A DNA stretch of 64,000 bases from positions 6,220,001-6,284,000 of the forward strand of contig NZ_CP080531.1 in the NCBI RefSeq assembly GCF_024746835.1, in the 5' to 3' direction. Every line of letters begins with the position of its first letter. Position 1 is the stretch's first letter. The position numbers and the translations under genes were made by a program. Shown here in pieces: positions 17,107-24,865 of this stretch. Source of the stretch: Mesorhizobium sp. AR02. Lineage in GTDB: Bacteria > Pseudomonadota > Alphaproteobacteria > Rhizobiales > Rhizobiaceae. The notes under the pieces were generated by a model. It was not told the DNA's origin. It did no database searches and saw only the letters and a list, made by a program, of their open reading frames with translations.

Positions 17107-18065
17107 CATGATCTCCAACGTTGGGAAAGTCGGTCGGCGAGAAGGACGAAAACCAGAAGGGCGCCGACAATCCCCACCTGCCAAACCGTGTTGATGTTCA
17201 ATTGCAGAAGGCCGGTCTTCAGCGTGACCAGCAGCAGGACGGCCGCGAACACGCCGCCGACGCCACCGCGCCCACCGGTGATGACGATGCCCCCCAACAT
17301 GGCGGCGGTCAGCGATTCCAGTTCGAGGTTCTGGCCGATATTGGGCCTGCCGCTGCCGAGCCAGGCCAGCGAAACCAGACCGGCAGCGCCGGCGAGCGCG
17401 CCGCTCAAGCAATAGAGAATGAAACGCACGCGATCGACCGGAATGCCGACCAGTTTGGCTGAGCGTTCATTGAAGCCCATGGCGTAGATCCAGCGTCCCC
17501 AGGCAGTCGAGATCAGCACCAGGCCGGCCAGTACGAAGCACGGGATGGCCAGCGTGAGAAACGGCAAGGGAATGCCCATGACGACGCCACGCCCCCAGAC
17601 AAGCAGCCATGACGGTACGCCAGCCTGGGCTGCGCCGCCGGTAACGGCAAGTGCCGCGCCGGAATAGACGAAGAATGTGCCCAGCGTCGCAATGAAGGGC
17701 AGAAGCGCGAGCCCGTTGACCAGCCATCCGTTCAAGGCGCCGAGCAAGGCTCCGGCCAGGATGCAGACGACCGGCAATAGGAAAGGTGGCAAGCCCAGCT
17801 TGACGCAAAGCATGGCAAGGATGGCCGAGAGCGAGACCGCGCCGCCGACCGACAGGTCGATGCCGGCGCCGCCGGCCAGGATGACCAGGGCCTGGCCAAG
17901 ACCGACCAAGGCCAGGATCGTCGAGAACTGAAGAATGGTGGTCACGGTGCCGAGATTGAAGACCGAAGGCCTGAGCGCCAGCAGGCCGACGATCACGATC
18001 AGCCAGAGCGCGCAGAGCAGGGCCAGGGTGAGGGCTGGGCCTTGCAGGTTGCGGAGCGTTTTCAT
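17106..18065 (-). CDS. Sugar ABC transporter permease (RbsC/LsrD-like)
   Basis: Inner-membrane permease of 319 residues, BPD_transp_2 family. It has about ten hydrophobic segments, the substrate-path turn ILAGGAGIDLSVGGAVSLSAI, a FNERSAKLVGIPV cytoplasmic loop and the C-terminal GGIVITGGRGGVGGVF glycine motif. Its ATG overlaps the stop of the partner permease gene (ATGA, 18062-18065), and its stop overlaps the M20 gene start. It forms a heterodimeric channel with the neighbouring permease. Confidence 0.9.
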   Translation of the reverse strand: MKTLRNLQGPALTLALLCALWLIVIVGLLALRPSVFNLGTVTTILQFSTILALVGLGQALVILAGGAGIDLSVGGAVSLSAILAMLCVKLGLPPFLLPVVCILAGALLGALNGWLVNGLALLPFIATLGTFFVYSGAALAVTGGAAQAGVPSWLLVWGRGVVMGIPLPFLTLAIPCFVLAGLVLISTAWGRWIYAMGFNERSAKLVGIPVDRVRFILYCLSGALAGAAGLVSLAWLGSGRPNIGQNLELESLTAAMLGGIVITGGRGGVGGVFAAVLLLVTLKTGLLQLNINTVWQVGIVGALLVFVLLADRLSQRWRS

Positions 18066-19048
18066 GCGCGGGCCCGCTGTATCAGGCCAAGGGGCAACCG
18101 GTTGGAGACGGCCTCGAAACCGAGCACGCCGATGATGAGAACACCGGTGACGACGGACTGCCAGAGCGAGGGGACGCCGATCAGCAGCAATCCGTTTTGG
18201 AGAATGCGCAGGAGAAGCACGCCGAGCACGGTGCCGATCAGGCTGCATTTGCCGCCCAATATGCTTGTGCCGCCGAGAATGACCGCGGCAATGGCATCGA
18301 GCGCCAGCGTGCTGCCGATCGTCATTTCGACATTGCGGTAGGTGGCGACATAGAAAGTGGCGGCAATGCCGGTCAGAAAGCCGCTGATGAGGAAGGTCAT
18401 GAAGCGGGTCTTGATGACCGGTATGCCAGACAGCCGCGCCTTTTCCTCCGAATTGCCGATCGCCAGCAGATGCAGCCCATAGGGCGTTCGCCGCAACGCC
18501 AGCCAGACGATGAGATAGGCAATGGCAATCACCAGGGCAGGGACAGGGACACCGAGTACGGTCGTTGCTAGAACATTGGTGAGGCTCGAGGGCAGGCCGG
18601 AAAGCCATTGCCCGCCGAGCAGGACGAAGACGGCGGTGCGGTAGACGCCGAGCAGGCCGAGCGTTCCGACGATGGCCGGAACGCGGCCGAGGACGACGAC
18701 GGTGGCCGTGACGCATCCCAGCAACGCCCCGACCAGCGGGCCGACAATGATCGCCAGCGCCGGATTGCCATCGGCACCGAGCACGCGGCCGATGGCGATG
18801 GCCGCGAGCCCCATGACGATGCCGATCGACACATCGATGCCGCCCATGGCCAGAAGCAAGGTCATGCCAAGGCCGATCAGCAGCAGTTCGACGCTGTTGC
18901 GCAAGACTGTCGCCGCATTGCCTGAGGTGGCGTAGTGGGGCGATGCGACAGAAAAGATGACGATCGCCAGCAAACAGGCGACAAGCAGAGACCACTCTCG
19001 TCCGTTCATGGAGAAGACACCGTTTGCAGACTGTCGCACCGCGTTCAT
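18062..19048 (-). CDS. Sugar ABC transporter permease (RbsC/LsrC-like)
   Basis: Second permease, 328 residues, same family as its partner. Motifs are LLLAMGGIDVSIGIVMGLAAI, GNSEEKARLSGIPV and the terminal GGTSILGGKCSLIGTVLGV. It starts eight bases after the binding-protein stop. Ribosome site weak; an in-frame ATG at 19009 is an alternative start. Two distinct permease genes here contrast with the single fused permease of the neighbouring plus-strand operon, so the two systems were acquired or evolved separately. Confidence 0.88.
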   Translation of the reverse strand: MNAVRQSANGVFSMNGREWSLLVACLLAIVIFSVASPHYATSGNAATVLRNSVELLLIGLGMTLLLAMGGIDVSIGIVMGLAAIAIGRVLGADGNPALAIIVGPLVGALLGCVTATVVVLGRVPAIVGTLGLLGVYRTAVFVLLGGQWLSGLPSSLTNVLATTVLGVPVPALVIAIAYLIVWLALRRTPYGLHLLAIGNSEEKARLSGIPVIKTRFMTFLISGFLTGIAATFYVATYRNVEMTIGSTLALDAIAAVILGGTSILGGKCSLIGTVLGVLLLRILQNGLLLIGVPSLWQSVVTGVLIIGVLGFEAVSNRLPLGLIQRARA

Positions 19049-19056
19049 GTCAGAGC

Positions 19057-20043
19057 TCAGAAGTTGAACTTGTCGACATTGTCCTTGGTGAAGACAGCCG
19101 GCGGCCCGAGCAGCAGGATGCCCTTGGCGGCATCATAGGTGACGGGCTTGTCGAGGCCGGCGATCTTGTTCTCCGCCTCGAAGGCCTTGCCGTCGATCAG
19201 CTGCTTGCCGGCCCAGACCGTGAGATAGCCGAGCTGCTCGGGATCCCACAGCACGGTGAAGCCGAAAGCGCCGCTCTTCAGGTACGAGCGCGCCGTGTTC
19301 GGGCTGCAATAGCCGGCGCCGATGACGGAGCCGATCTTGCCGGCGGTCTCGATGGCCTGCGCAACGCCCGGACAGGTCGAGGATGCGACGGCGATGATGG
19401 CCTTGATATCGGGATTGGCGGCCATGAGATCGCCTGATATTTGCGCGGCGCGCTCGGCTGTGCCGCCGGCAAATTGCGGGGCGAGCAGCTTCAGCTTGGG
19501 ATATTTGGCGGTGGCTTCCTTCTGCATGAAGCCGATCCAGGCATTGAGATTGGACGCCGTAGCCTCGCCGGAGACGATGCCGATCGTAGCGTCCTCGCCG
19601 ACGCGCTTGACGAGTTCGTCGACGATCGTGGTGCCGAGGCCTTCGTCGGTCGCTTGCGCCACATAGACAGCGCGGCCGCTGTCGGGCGCATCGCTGTCGC
19701 TGGTGAAGAGTTTGATGCCCTTCGCCTTGGCGCTCTCGACAACGGGGGCGATGCTGGAGGCATCGAGCACGCTGACCGAAATCGCCTCGACACCCTGGTC
19801 GATCAGGTTCTGGACGATCTGCAACTGGTCGACCGGATTGGTGTCGACAGGGCCGGAATAGATGAAATCGACGCCGAGATCCTTGGCGGCGCGATTGCCG
19901 CCGGCTTCCATGGCGTTGAAATAGGGGATGCCGATCAGCTGCGGGACGAAGGCGACCTTGTGCTTGTCGGCGGCGTGCGCTGCCGTGGCAATGACGAGTG
20001 ATAATGCGGATGCGGCGAGCACTTTCTTGAGTTGTGAAAGCAT
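19057..20043 (-). CDS. Sugar ABC transporter periplasmic binding protein (LsrB/RhaS-like)
   Basis: Exported receptor of 328 residues with signal peptide MLSQLKKVLAASALSLVIATAAHA. The mature chain opens KVAFVPQLIGIPYFNAMEAGGNRAAKDLG, then QIVQNLIDQGVEAISVS and GIKLFTSDSDAP, and ends GILLLGPPAVFTKDNVDKFNF, the pattern of LsrB and rhamnose-type receptors. The Asp-Gln pair that LsrB uses for AI-2 appears replaced (NLNAW where LsrB has DQNQW, by eye), so AI-2 is unlikely. It sits between the ATPase and permease genes. Confidence 0.88.
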   Translation of the reverse strand: MLSQLKKVLAASALSLVIATAAHAADKHKVAFVPQLIGIPYFNAMEAGGNRAAKDLGVDFIYSGPVDTNPVDQLQIVQNLIDQGVEAISVSVLDASSIAPVVESAKAKGIKLFTSDSDAPDSGRAVYVAQATDEGLGTTIVDELVKRVGEDATIGIVSGEATASNLNAWIGFMQKEATAKYPKLKLLAPQFAGGTAERAAQISGDLMAANPDIKAIIAVASSTCPGVAQAIETAGKIGSVIGAGYCSPNTARSYLKSGAFGFTVLWDPEQLGYLTVWAGKQLIDGKAFEAENKIAGLDKPVTYDAAKGILLLGPPAVFTKDNVDKFNF

Positions 20044-20077
20044 TTTGGGTTGATCCTCTCTGGAAATGACGTGCGTT

Positions 20078-20848
20078 TCAGTTTGTTTTTTCGAGCGCCC
20101 GCACGTCGGGATGAGCGCCTGTTATGAGCGAAACGACTTCCTCGTGATTGGTCTCGGCCGCCAGCCGTTCGGCCACCTTGCGGCCGCGTCGGAACACCAC
20201 GATCCGGTCGGCAACCTCGAAGACTTCGGAAATGTTGTGGCTGATGAGGACGACGGCACAGCCGCGCGCGGCAAGCCGCCGCGTCAGCGCCAGCACCTTG
20301 CGGGTCTCGGCAACGGCAAGCGCCGCCGTCGGCTCGTCCATGATGACCAGTTTGGCGTTCAGATTGAGCGCCCTGCAGATGGCGACAGCCTGGCGCTGGC
20401 CGCCGGACAGGCTGCCGACAGGCGCTTCCGGATCGGAAATATGGGCATCGAGCTCTTTGAGAAGGCCGTCGACGCGCTGGCGCATTTCCTGGCGCTTCAG
20501 AAACGGAATGCCCAAAATGGAGCGTTTCAATTCTCGGCCGAGAAAGACGTTTTCGGCGATCGAAAGGTTCTCCGAAAGCGCCAGTTCCTGGAAGATCGTC
20601 GCGATCCCCGATGAGGCCGCATCCTTGGGCGAATGAAACGAGACCGGATTGCCCTCGATGATGAGTTCTCCCTCGCTCGGCGCATGGGCACCCGCCAGGA
20701 TCTTGATGAAGGTCGATTTGCCCGCGCCATTGTCGCCGAGCAGTGCCAGCACCTCACCGGAGCGGATTTCCAGGTCGACATTGGCAAGCGCGGTCAGCGC
20801 GCCGAAGCGCTTGGCGATGTTTCTGGCCACAAGAAACGGTGCTGTCAT
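20078..20848 (-). CDS. Sugar ABC transporter ATPase, single domain
   Basis: ATPase of 256 residues. It has Walker A GDNGAGKST, signature LSGGQRQAVAICRAL, Walker B VIMDEPTAAL and ISHN. It has one ABC domain, unlike the two-domain ATPase of the plus-strand operon, so it must homodimerise, as in FrcA-type fructose importers. Located 35 bases before the binding-protein gene in the same minus-strand operon. Confidence 0.9.
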   Translation of the reverse strand: MTAPFLVARNIAKRFGALTALANVDLEIRSGEVLALLGDNGAGKSTFIKILAGAHAPSEGELIIEGNPVSFHSPKDAASSGIATIFQELALSENLSIAENVFLGRELKRSILGIPFLKRQEMRQRVDGLLKELDAHISDPEAPVGSLSGGQRQAVAICRALNLNAKLVIMDEPTAALAVAETRKVLALTRRLAARGCAVVLISHNISEVFEVADRIVVFRRGRKVAERLAAETNHEEVVSLITGAHPDVRALEKTN

Positions 20849-20882
20849 GACGGGCTCCCCGGCGGTTGATCGGGCTGGGTGG

Positions 20883-21665
20883 CTAAACGGTCTTGCTCAC
20901 CCAGCGCAGCACATTGGTCCAAAGGCGTGCATAGCCGGGCCATTCGACAAAACTGTTCGGCAGCCAGTGCGGGCCGATGTCCGACGTCCAGACCAGGGTG
21001 CGACCCTCGCCATGGCGACCGGTGACCAGCAGCGGATGGCCCCCTTGGTCCTGCGGCAGCCGCGCCAGCACTTCGACATCGTCCCGGTCGCGGGCGATGA
21101 CCTCGTTGGCGCCGAGAAGAATGGGCCACTCGCCGTCTATGCCGGCAAAGAGCGGGTGATCCTTGGGCCCGATGATCTCAGGCCGAAAGCCCTCGGGAAT
21201 TTCCAGCCGGTCGTCATTGGGCAGGCAGGTCACCGGCAGCGCATCCTCGACCGCCGTGCGATGCCAGCGGGCCTTGCCGTCGATGCCCTGGAAGGAGAAG
21301 TAGCCGCCGATCATGATCAGGCCGCCGCCGGCCTGCGTCCAGTCGCGCAGAAGCTTGAGCCGGTTGGGGACCGTCTTGCCGTGCAGCCAGACATCGGGGT
21401 GGAGCAGCAGCGAGTTCGCGCCGATGTCGGAGAGGATGATCGCCTTGTATTGCGACAGGCCCTCCATGGTAAAAGGCAGCTTTTCGACAGCCTCATGGGC
21501 CGGCATGTAGTCAAGATCGAACTCGCTGTCCTTCAGGGCGGCAACGAGCGGTGTTGCGCCCAGATGAAAGGTGACGCTGCCGAATTGGTCGAAGCCCTTG
21601 TAGTGGGTCGCCGAGCTCATCCAGCTCTCACCGACCAGAAGGACTTTTGCTCTCGCCATAATCAT
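20883..21665 (-). CDS. Glutamine amidotransferase-like protein (GATase1-like, PF07090 type)
   Basis: Predicted class I glutamine amidotransferase-fold protein of ~260 residues. It starts KVLLVGESWMSSATHYKGFDQFGS and has YKAIILSDIGANSLLLHPD, LRDWTQAGGGLIMIGGYFSFQGIDG and GRTLVWTSDIGPHW. This arrangement matches the uncharacterised GATase1_like/ThuA-related family often found in sugar operons. I do not see the canonical nucleophile Cys of true amidotransferases, so enzymatic activity is uncertain. ATGs at 21665 and 21659 both follow AGGAG; the second is better spaced. Its operon position suggests a role in handling the imported sugar. Confidence 0.75.
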   Translation of the reverse strand: MIMARAKVLLVGESWMSSATHYKGFDQFGSVTFHLGATPLVAALKDSEFDLDYMPAHEAVEKLPFTMEGLSQYKAIILSDIGANSLLLHPDVWLHGKTVPNRLKLLRDWTQAGGGLIMIGGYFSFQGIDGKARWHRTAVEDALPVTCLPNDDRLEIPEGFRPEIIGPKDHPLFAGIDGEWPILLGANEVIARDRDDVEVLARLPQDQGGHPLLVTGRHGEGRTLVWTSDIGPHWLPNSFVEWPGYARLWTNVLRWVSKTV

Positions 21666-21719
21666 ATTCTCCTGATTTCGCCAGATGGGCCGATGTCCAG
21701 AAACCGATAAGTCTTTGAT

Positions 21720-22901
21720 TTAACTTGCCATCACAGTCTCGTTCGCCAAGGCGGTGGCCTTGAGGGTCGCGAAATCCGCGATGTAGCCCTGCGCGCCTTC
21801 GACAGTGGTCGTCAGGCTCGCGCCGATCGCGGCATAGCGGGCGGCGGCATCCAGCGACGCGCCATGCAGCCACAGGCTGAGGAAGATGCCGGCGAAGCTG
21901 TCGCCGGCGCCGGTGGCATCGACGCGGTTGACCGGCAGTGCCGGCACCTCGATCTGTGGGCCGCCGCCAGCCGGGAAGACGACCGCGCCGAATTCACCGA
22001 GCGTAAGCACCAAAGTTCCGCGCGGCTTGATGCGTGACAGCATCAGCCGCACCTCTTCGATCATGCTCGCCATCCCAGTGCGAAAGCCGAAAATCTCGCG
22101 CATCATCACGTCGTTGATGAAGGCCAGGTCGATCTGCCTGACCATCTGCATAAAAGCCTCCGGCGTGCGCGCGCTTTTGGGCAGGCCGGCCGAATGCAGG
22201 CTCACCTTCCAGCCGGCCTGATGAAAACGCTCTATCGATGCGGTCATCGTCTCATAGTGAAAGCCTTCGATATGAAGGCATGCCCGGCGCTGCTCGGGCT
22301 GGATGTCCAGGTTGGCGGTCAGGTCGACCTCACCCAGTTCGAATGGTTCGCTGATGATGGTGCGGCTGCCGTTACGCTCGATGATGACGATCGCCTGCGA
22401 AAGCCGGTTGTTGGGCGTGCTGCGGATCGGCAAGGCGTGGACACCCAGTTTGGCGAGCTCGCCCAGCGCCCAGTCGCTCTCGGCATCCCTGCCGACCGCT
22501 GTCGCCAGTTCCACGTCAAGGGCATAGGGCACCCCGACATCGGCGGCGGCAACCGCGAGATTGGCCGCCGGTCCGCCCAGCGCCTTTTCGATATGGCTGG
22601 CGGTGATGCGGTCGTCGCGATGCGGCAGCACGTCGACGCGGCACAGGAAGTCGACGCTGACGCGGCCAGCGACCAGAAGCCTTGGCAGGTGATCGAGATT
22701 TTTTGGCCTGCGGGGCGCGCGGCCGGGTAGCGAACGGGCGAAGGAACTCGGCCGGTACATCAGCGCGGCAACCGCTTTCTCGATGCGTTCGCGTGTGTCT
22801 TCCCTGAGGCCGGCGGTGCCATTGATGAAGTTCGAGACCGTGCCGATGGAGACACCGGCGGTTCGTGCGACATCCGCTATGGTAGGGCGCTTGCGTTGCA
22901 A
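21720..22901 (-). CDS. LacI-type HTH fused to a PfkB-family sugar kinase
   Basis: 393 residues in two parts. Residues ~6-60 are a LacI DNA-binding domain (TIADVARTAGVSIGTVSNFI, then REDTRERIEKAVAAL) with a hinge-like YRPSSFARSL. Residues ~73-385 are not the usual sugar-binding domain but a PfkB/ribokinase fold: RLLVAGRVSVDFLCRVD, GGPAANLAVAAADVG and the anion-hole signature DATGAGDSF with catalytic Asp ~334. The kinase centre looks intact, so this may be a sugar kinase that regulates its own operon, or a regulator using the kinase fold as sensor. The start is TTG with AGG three bases upstream. It heads the minus-strand sugar operon. Confidence 0.85.
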   Translation of the reverse strand: MQRKRPTIADVARTAGVSIGTVSNFINGTAGLREDTRERIEKAVAALMYRPSSFARSLPGRAPRRPKNLDHLPRLLVAGRVSVDFLCRVDVLPHRDDRITASHIEKALGGPAANLAVAAADVGVPYALDVELATAVGRDAESDWALGELAKLGVHALPIRSTPNNRLSQAIVIIERNGSRTIISEPFELGEVDLTANLDIQPEQRRACLHIEGFHYETMTASIERFHQAGWKVSLHSAGLPKSARTPEAFMQMVRQIDLAFINDVMMREIFGFRTGMASMIEEVRLMLSRIKPRGTLVLTLGEFGAVVFPAGGGPQIEVPALPVNRVDATGAGDSFAGIFLSLWLHGASLDAAARYAAIGASLTTTVEGAQGYIADFATLKATALANETVMAS

Positions 22902-22915
22902 TTGCCTGGTTCCGA

Positions 22916-22929
22916 TTGAAGCGTTTCAA
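22916..22929. promoter_or_regulatory. LacI-like operator upstream of the HTH-kinase gene
   Basis: TTGAA-N4-TTCAA with a central CG (GCGT spacer) lies 15-28 bases before the fusion gene's start, the size and centre of a typical LacI-family operator. Related half-sites recur at 23043-23064 (TTCAA-GA-TTGAA and TTGAA-N5-TTCAA), so there may be several sites in this A+T-rich leader. Autoregulation is inferred. Confidence 0.45.
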
Positions 22930-23007
22930 ACGGTAGCAGCGGAAACGTAGCGGCTCAATGAAACTATTTTCCAAAAAAATGGAGGCAATTTCTCCTTGTT
23001 GGAAGTG

Positions 23008-23037
23008 TGATCCGATATTTGCTCAACTTTCGGATCA
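23008..23037. repeat. 8-bp perfect inverted repeat followed by T-run
   Basis: TGATCCGA and TCGGATCA flank a 14-base loop, followed on the plus strand by ATTTTTTC. The shape is that of an intrinsic terminator for plus-strand transcripts, yet no plus-strand gene ends here. It lies between the MarR gene's end and the HTH-kinase gene's start, so it may equally be an operator. Confidence 0.4.
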
Positions 23038-23194
23038 ATTTTTTCAAGATTGAACAATTTTCAAATTCTCTCGGCCAAAAAGATTGTGCCGCCGGGCCAT
23101 CATCTTGGAAATCAGAGCACACGCGGCCGGCGCCGGAACAGGGGCTGCCGCACTTCCTGTTATCTCGGCGACGGTCTTCCCGGGCTGGTACGGG

Positions 23195-23716
23195 TCAAAT
23201 TTCGGGCCAAGACTCCATGTTGGCATGCATCGGGCACTGGTCCCCGGGACACGCCGTAAATTCGCAGAGACGACAGAAATGGCTGACCCCGTATGCATCC
23301 GTCGCCAGTGGGCGCATCAGCTTCTCGAGGAGGCCGGTGAGCTGTTTTTCTTCAGCGGCGGTAAGGACTCCAAGATAGTCCTTGACCGCCGCGCAACGTG
23401 CGACGAGAGCGGGCAACACGGCTTTGCGGCCGGCCGGAGTGACGTGGAGATGCGTGGCACGCTTGTCTTCACCCTTGCGAGCTTCGACGAAACCCTGGGC
23501 CTCCAGCTTGTCGACGAGACGCACCGTCGCAGTGTGCGACAGGTTTAGCGCCCGCGCCAGCTGCGCGTTGGTGATGCCCTCCCAAAAGCCCATGATGTTG
23601 AGTGCGGCTGAGGCAGAGTCGGTTTGGTTGGGGTGACTTTTGAGGGTCGCCTCAACGCGTTCGGTAATTTCGCCAGCAAAGGCGGCAAGCATATTGGCGG
23701 TTCTCAAGCGGGTCAT
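23195..23716 (-). CDS. MarR-family regulator with C-terminal Cys cluster
   Basis: About 173 residues: a winged-helix core (NIMGFWEGITNAQLARALNLSHTATVRLVDKLEAQGFVEARKGEDKRA) with helical dimerisation ends. The tail carries CRLCEFTACPGDQCPMH, a C-x2-C-x4-C-x4-C-x2-H arrangement able to bind metal or sense thiol stress. Similar tails occur in rhizobial MarR proteins. An in-frame ATG at 23734 is an alternative start; neither has a good ribosome site. It is divergent from the small membrane protein and MFS genes it probably represses. Confidence 0.87.
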   Translation of the reverse strand: MTRLRTANMLAAFAGEITERVEATLKSHPNQTDSASAALNIMGFWEGITNAQLARALNLSHTATVRLVDKLEAQGFVEARKGEDKRATHLHVTPAGRKAVLPALVARCAAVKDYLGVLTAAEEKQLTGLLEKLMRPLATDAYGVSHFCRLCEFTACPGDQCPMHANMESWPEI

Positions 23717-23740
23717 GGCGGCAATCTTTATCATGAGGGG

Positions 23741-23789
23741 TTGACGGCGCTAGCCTTTATGTGACTTATTATGTGCGTGCAGCACGCAC
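23741..23789 (+). promoter_or_regulatory. Promoter and MarR-type operator before the DUF417-like gene
   Basis: A TTGACG -35 candidate (23741-23746) lies 17 bases from ACTTAT (23764-23769). Immediately downstream is a perfect palindrome GTGCGTGC-A-GCACGCAC (23773-23789), ending 18 bases before the next ATG. Such a site just after the -10 would block transcription when occupied. The divergent MarR protein is the obvious candidate ligand. Confidence 0.55.
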
Positions 23790-23807
23790 TTATCAAGGAG
23801 AAAAGTC

Positions 23808-24251
23808 ATGACGACTTTACAGAAATGGACCCTTTCGGCAGGGCAGGTGATAGCTCGATACAGCGTTGTCCTCTTTTTCGTGGTGTTCGGGGTGGCGAAG
23901 TTCACCCCGGCCGAAGCGACGGCGATTCACCCGTTGCTTGTTCACAGTCCGTTCTTGTTCTGGCTCCCCGAGTTGTTTGATCAGCAGTTGTCTTCGGGGA
24001 TCATCGGTGTCGTGGAGATCGTCTTGGCTCTCATGATGGCCTCGCGTCCCGTTACGCCGTGGATCTCGGCGGTCGGCAGTTACGGCGTCGCTGCCTCGCT
24101 GGTGGTCACGCTGAGCTTCCTCGTCACCACGCCACAACTCGACCCGGCGCTTGGCGCCTTCATTATCAAGGACCTGACCCTTCTCGGGGTGGCACTTTGG
24201 TCCGCTGGTGAGGCCCTGGCGTCCACAAAGCCGCGCGTGGCTTCGCTTTGA
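23808..24251 (+). CDS. DUF417/YkgB-like (DoxX-related) inner-membrane protein
   Basis: 147 residues with four hydrophobic segments (SVVLFFVVFGVAKF, GIIGVVEIVLALMM, YGVAASLVVTLSFLV, LTLLGVALWSAGEAL). The GVAKFTPAEATAIHPLLVHSPFLFWL stretch and SGIIGVVEI are typical of the DUF417 family, whose function is poorly known but which is linked to reactive-chlorine and thiol stress in some bacteria. GGAG lies about 10 bases before the ATG. It lies between the MarR-type operator and the MFS remnant, probably one stress- or drug-inducible operon. Confidence 0.8.
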   Translation: MTTLQKWTLSAGQVIARYSVVLFFVVFGVAKFTPAEATAIHPLLVHSPFLFWLPELFDQQLSSGIIGVVEIVLALMMASRPVTPWISAVGSYGVAASLVVTLSFLVTTPQLDPALGAFIIKDLTLLGVALWSAGEALASTKPRVASL

Positions 24252-24321
24252 AATGAACCCGGTGTGAGCAGTCAAGAGATCCGTCAGCGGACGTTAACAA
24301 TCAGGAGATGGCAATGGGCGC

Positions 24322-24865
24322 CGTAATAGGGATGGGCACCAGAAATACGGCTCCCCACCAGAAGTGCGATAGAAGCAGACCACCGACGACCGGGCCGATC
24401 GCGCCGCCAAACGAGAAACTCGCAACCCAGACGCTTACGGCGAAGGTCCGCTGGCGGTCGTCACGAAACATGTTGCTGATGAGCGATAGCGTCGAGGGCG
24501 CCATCGTCGCGCCGGCGATCCCGATCAGCGCCCGAGCCAGGATGAGCATCTCGGCACTTCGTGCAAAGGCCGCGACCAGCGACAGGAGCCCGAAACATGC
24601 CGATCCAATCAGCAGCAGCTTGCGCCGGCCGATCCGATCGCCAAGAGCTCCCATGATGAGCAGCGACGCGGCCGCCAGAAAGCCGTAGATATCCACGATC
24701 CAGAGCAATTGAGCGGCCGTGGGCTTGAGGTCGGCGCTTAGCGATGGCACGGCCAGGTTCAGCACGGTCAGATCCATCGCGTAGAGGATGCAAGGCAGCG
24801 CGATGATGGCGAGGCCGATCCATTCGCGACGCGTGGCTCGGCCCGCGCGCGGACCAGTGTCGGAT
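24322..24865 (-). pseudogene. N-terminal third of an MFS drug efflux gene, lying inverted
   Basis: Read on the minus strand this segment encodes the first ~181 residues of a QacA/SmvA-type (DHA2) exporter: TRREWIGLAIIALPCILYAMDLTV, motif A GALGDRIGRRKLL, and GAIGPVVGGLLLSHFWWGAVF. The remaining ~325 residues lie just beyond it on the plus strand. A ribosome site (CAGGAG) and ATG (24314) are left on the plus strand at the segment's left edge. Flipping 24322-24865 about the GCGC copies at 24318-24321 and 24866-24869 joins ATG-GGC-GCA at one end and ACG-GCG-CTT at the other. That gives one 508-codon frame from 24314 to 25840. In the orientation given the gene is broken. Confidence 0.85.

Noticed and set aside
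15790..22901. AI-2 (Lsr) uptake operon, because the receptor and permeases look Lsr-like.
   Set aside because: The Asp-Gln pair typical of AI-2 binding appears replaced, the kinase is PfkB-type not LsrK (FGGY), and lsrF/lsrG/lsrR genes are absent.
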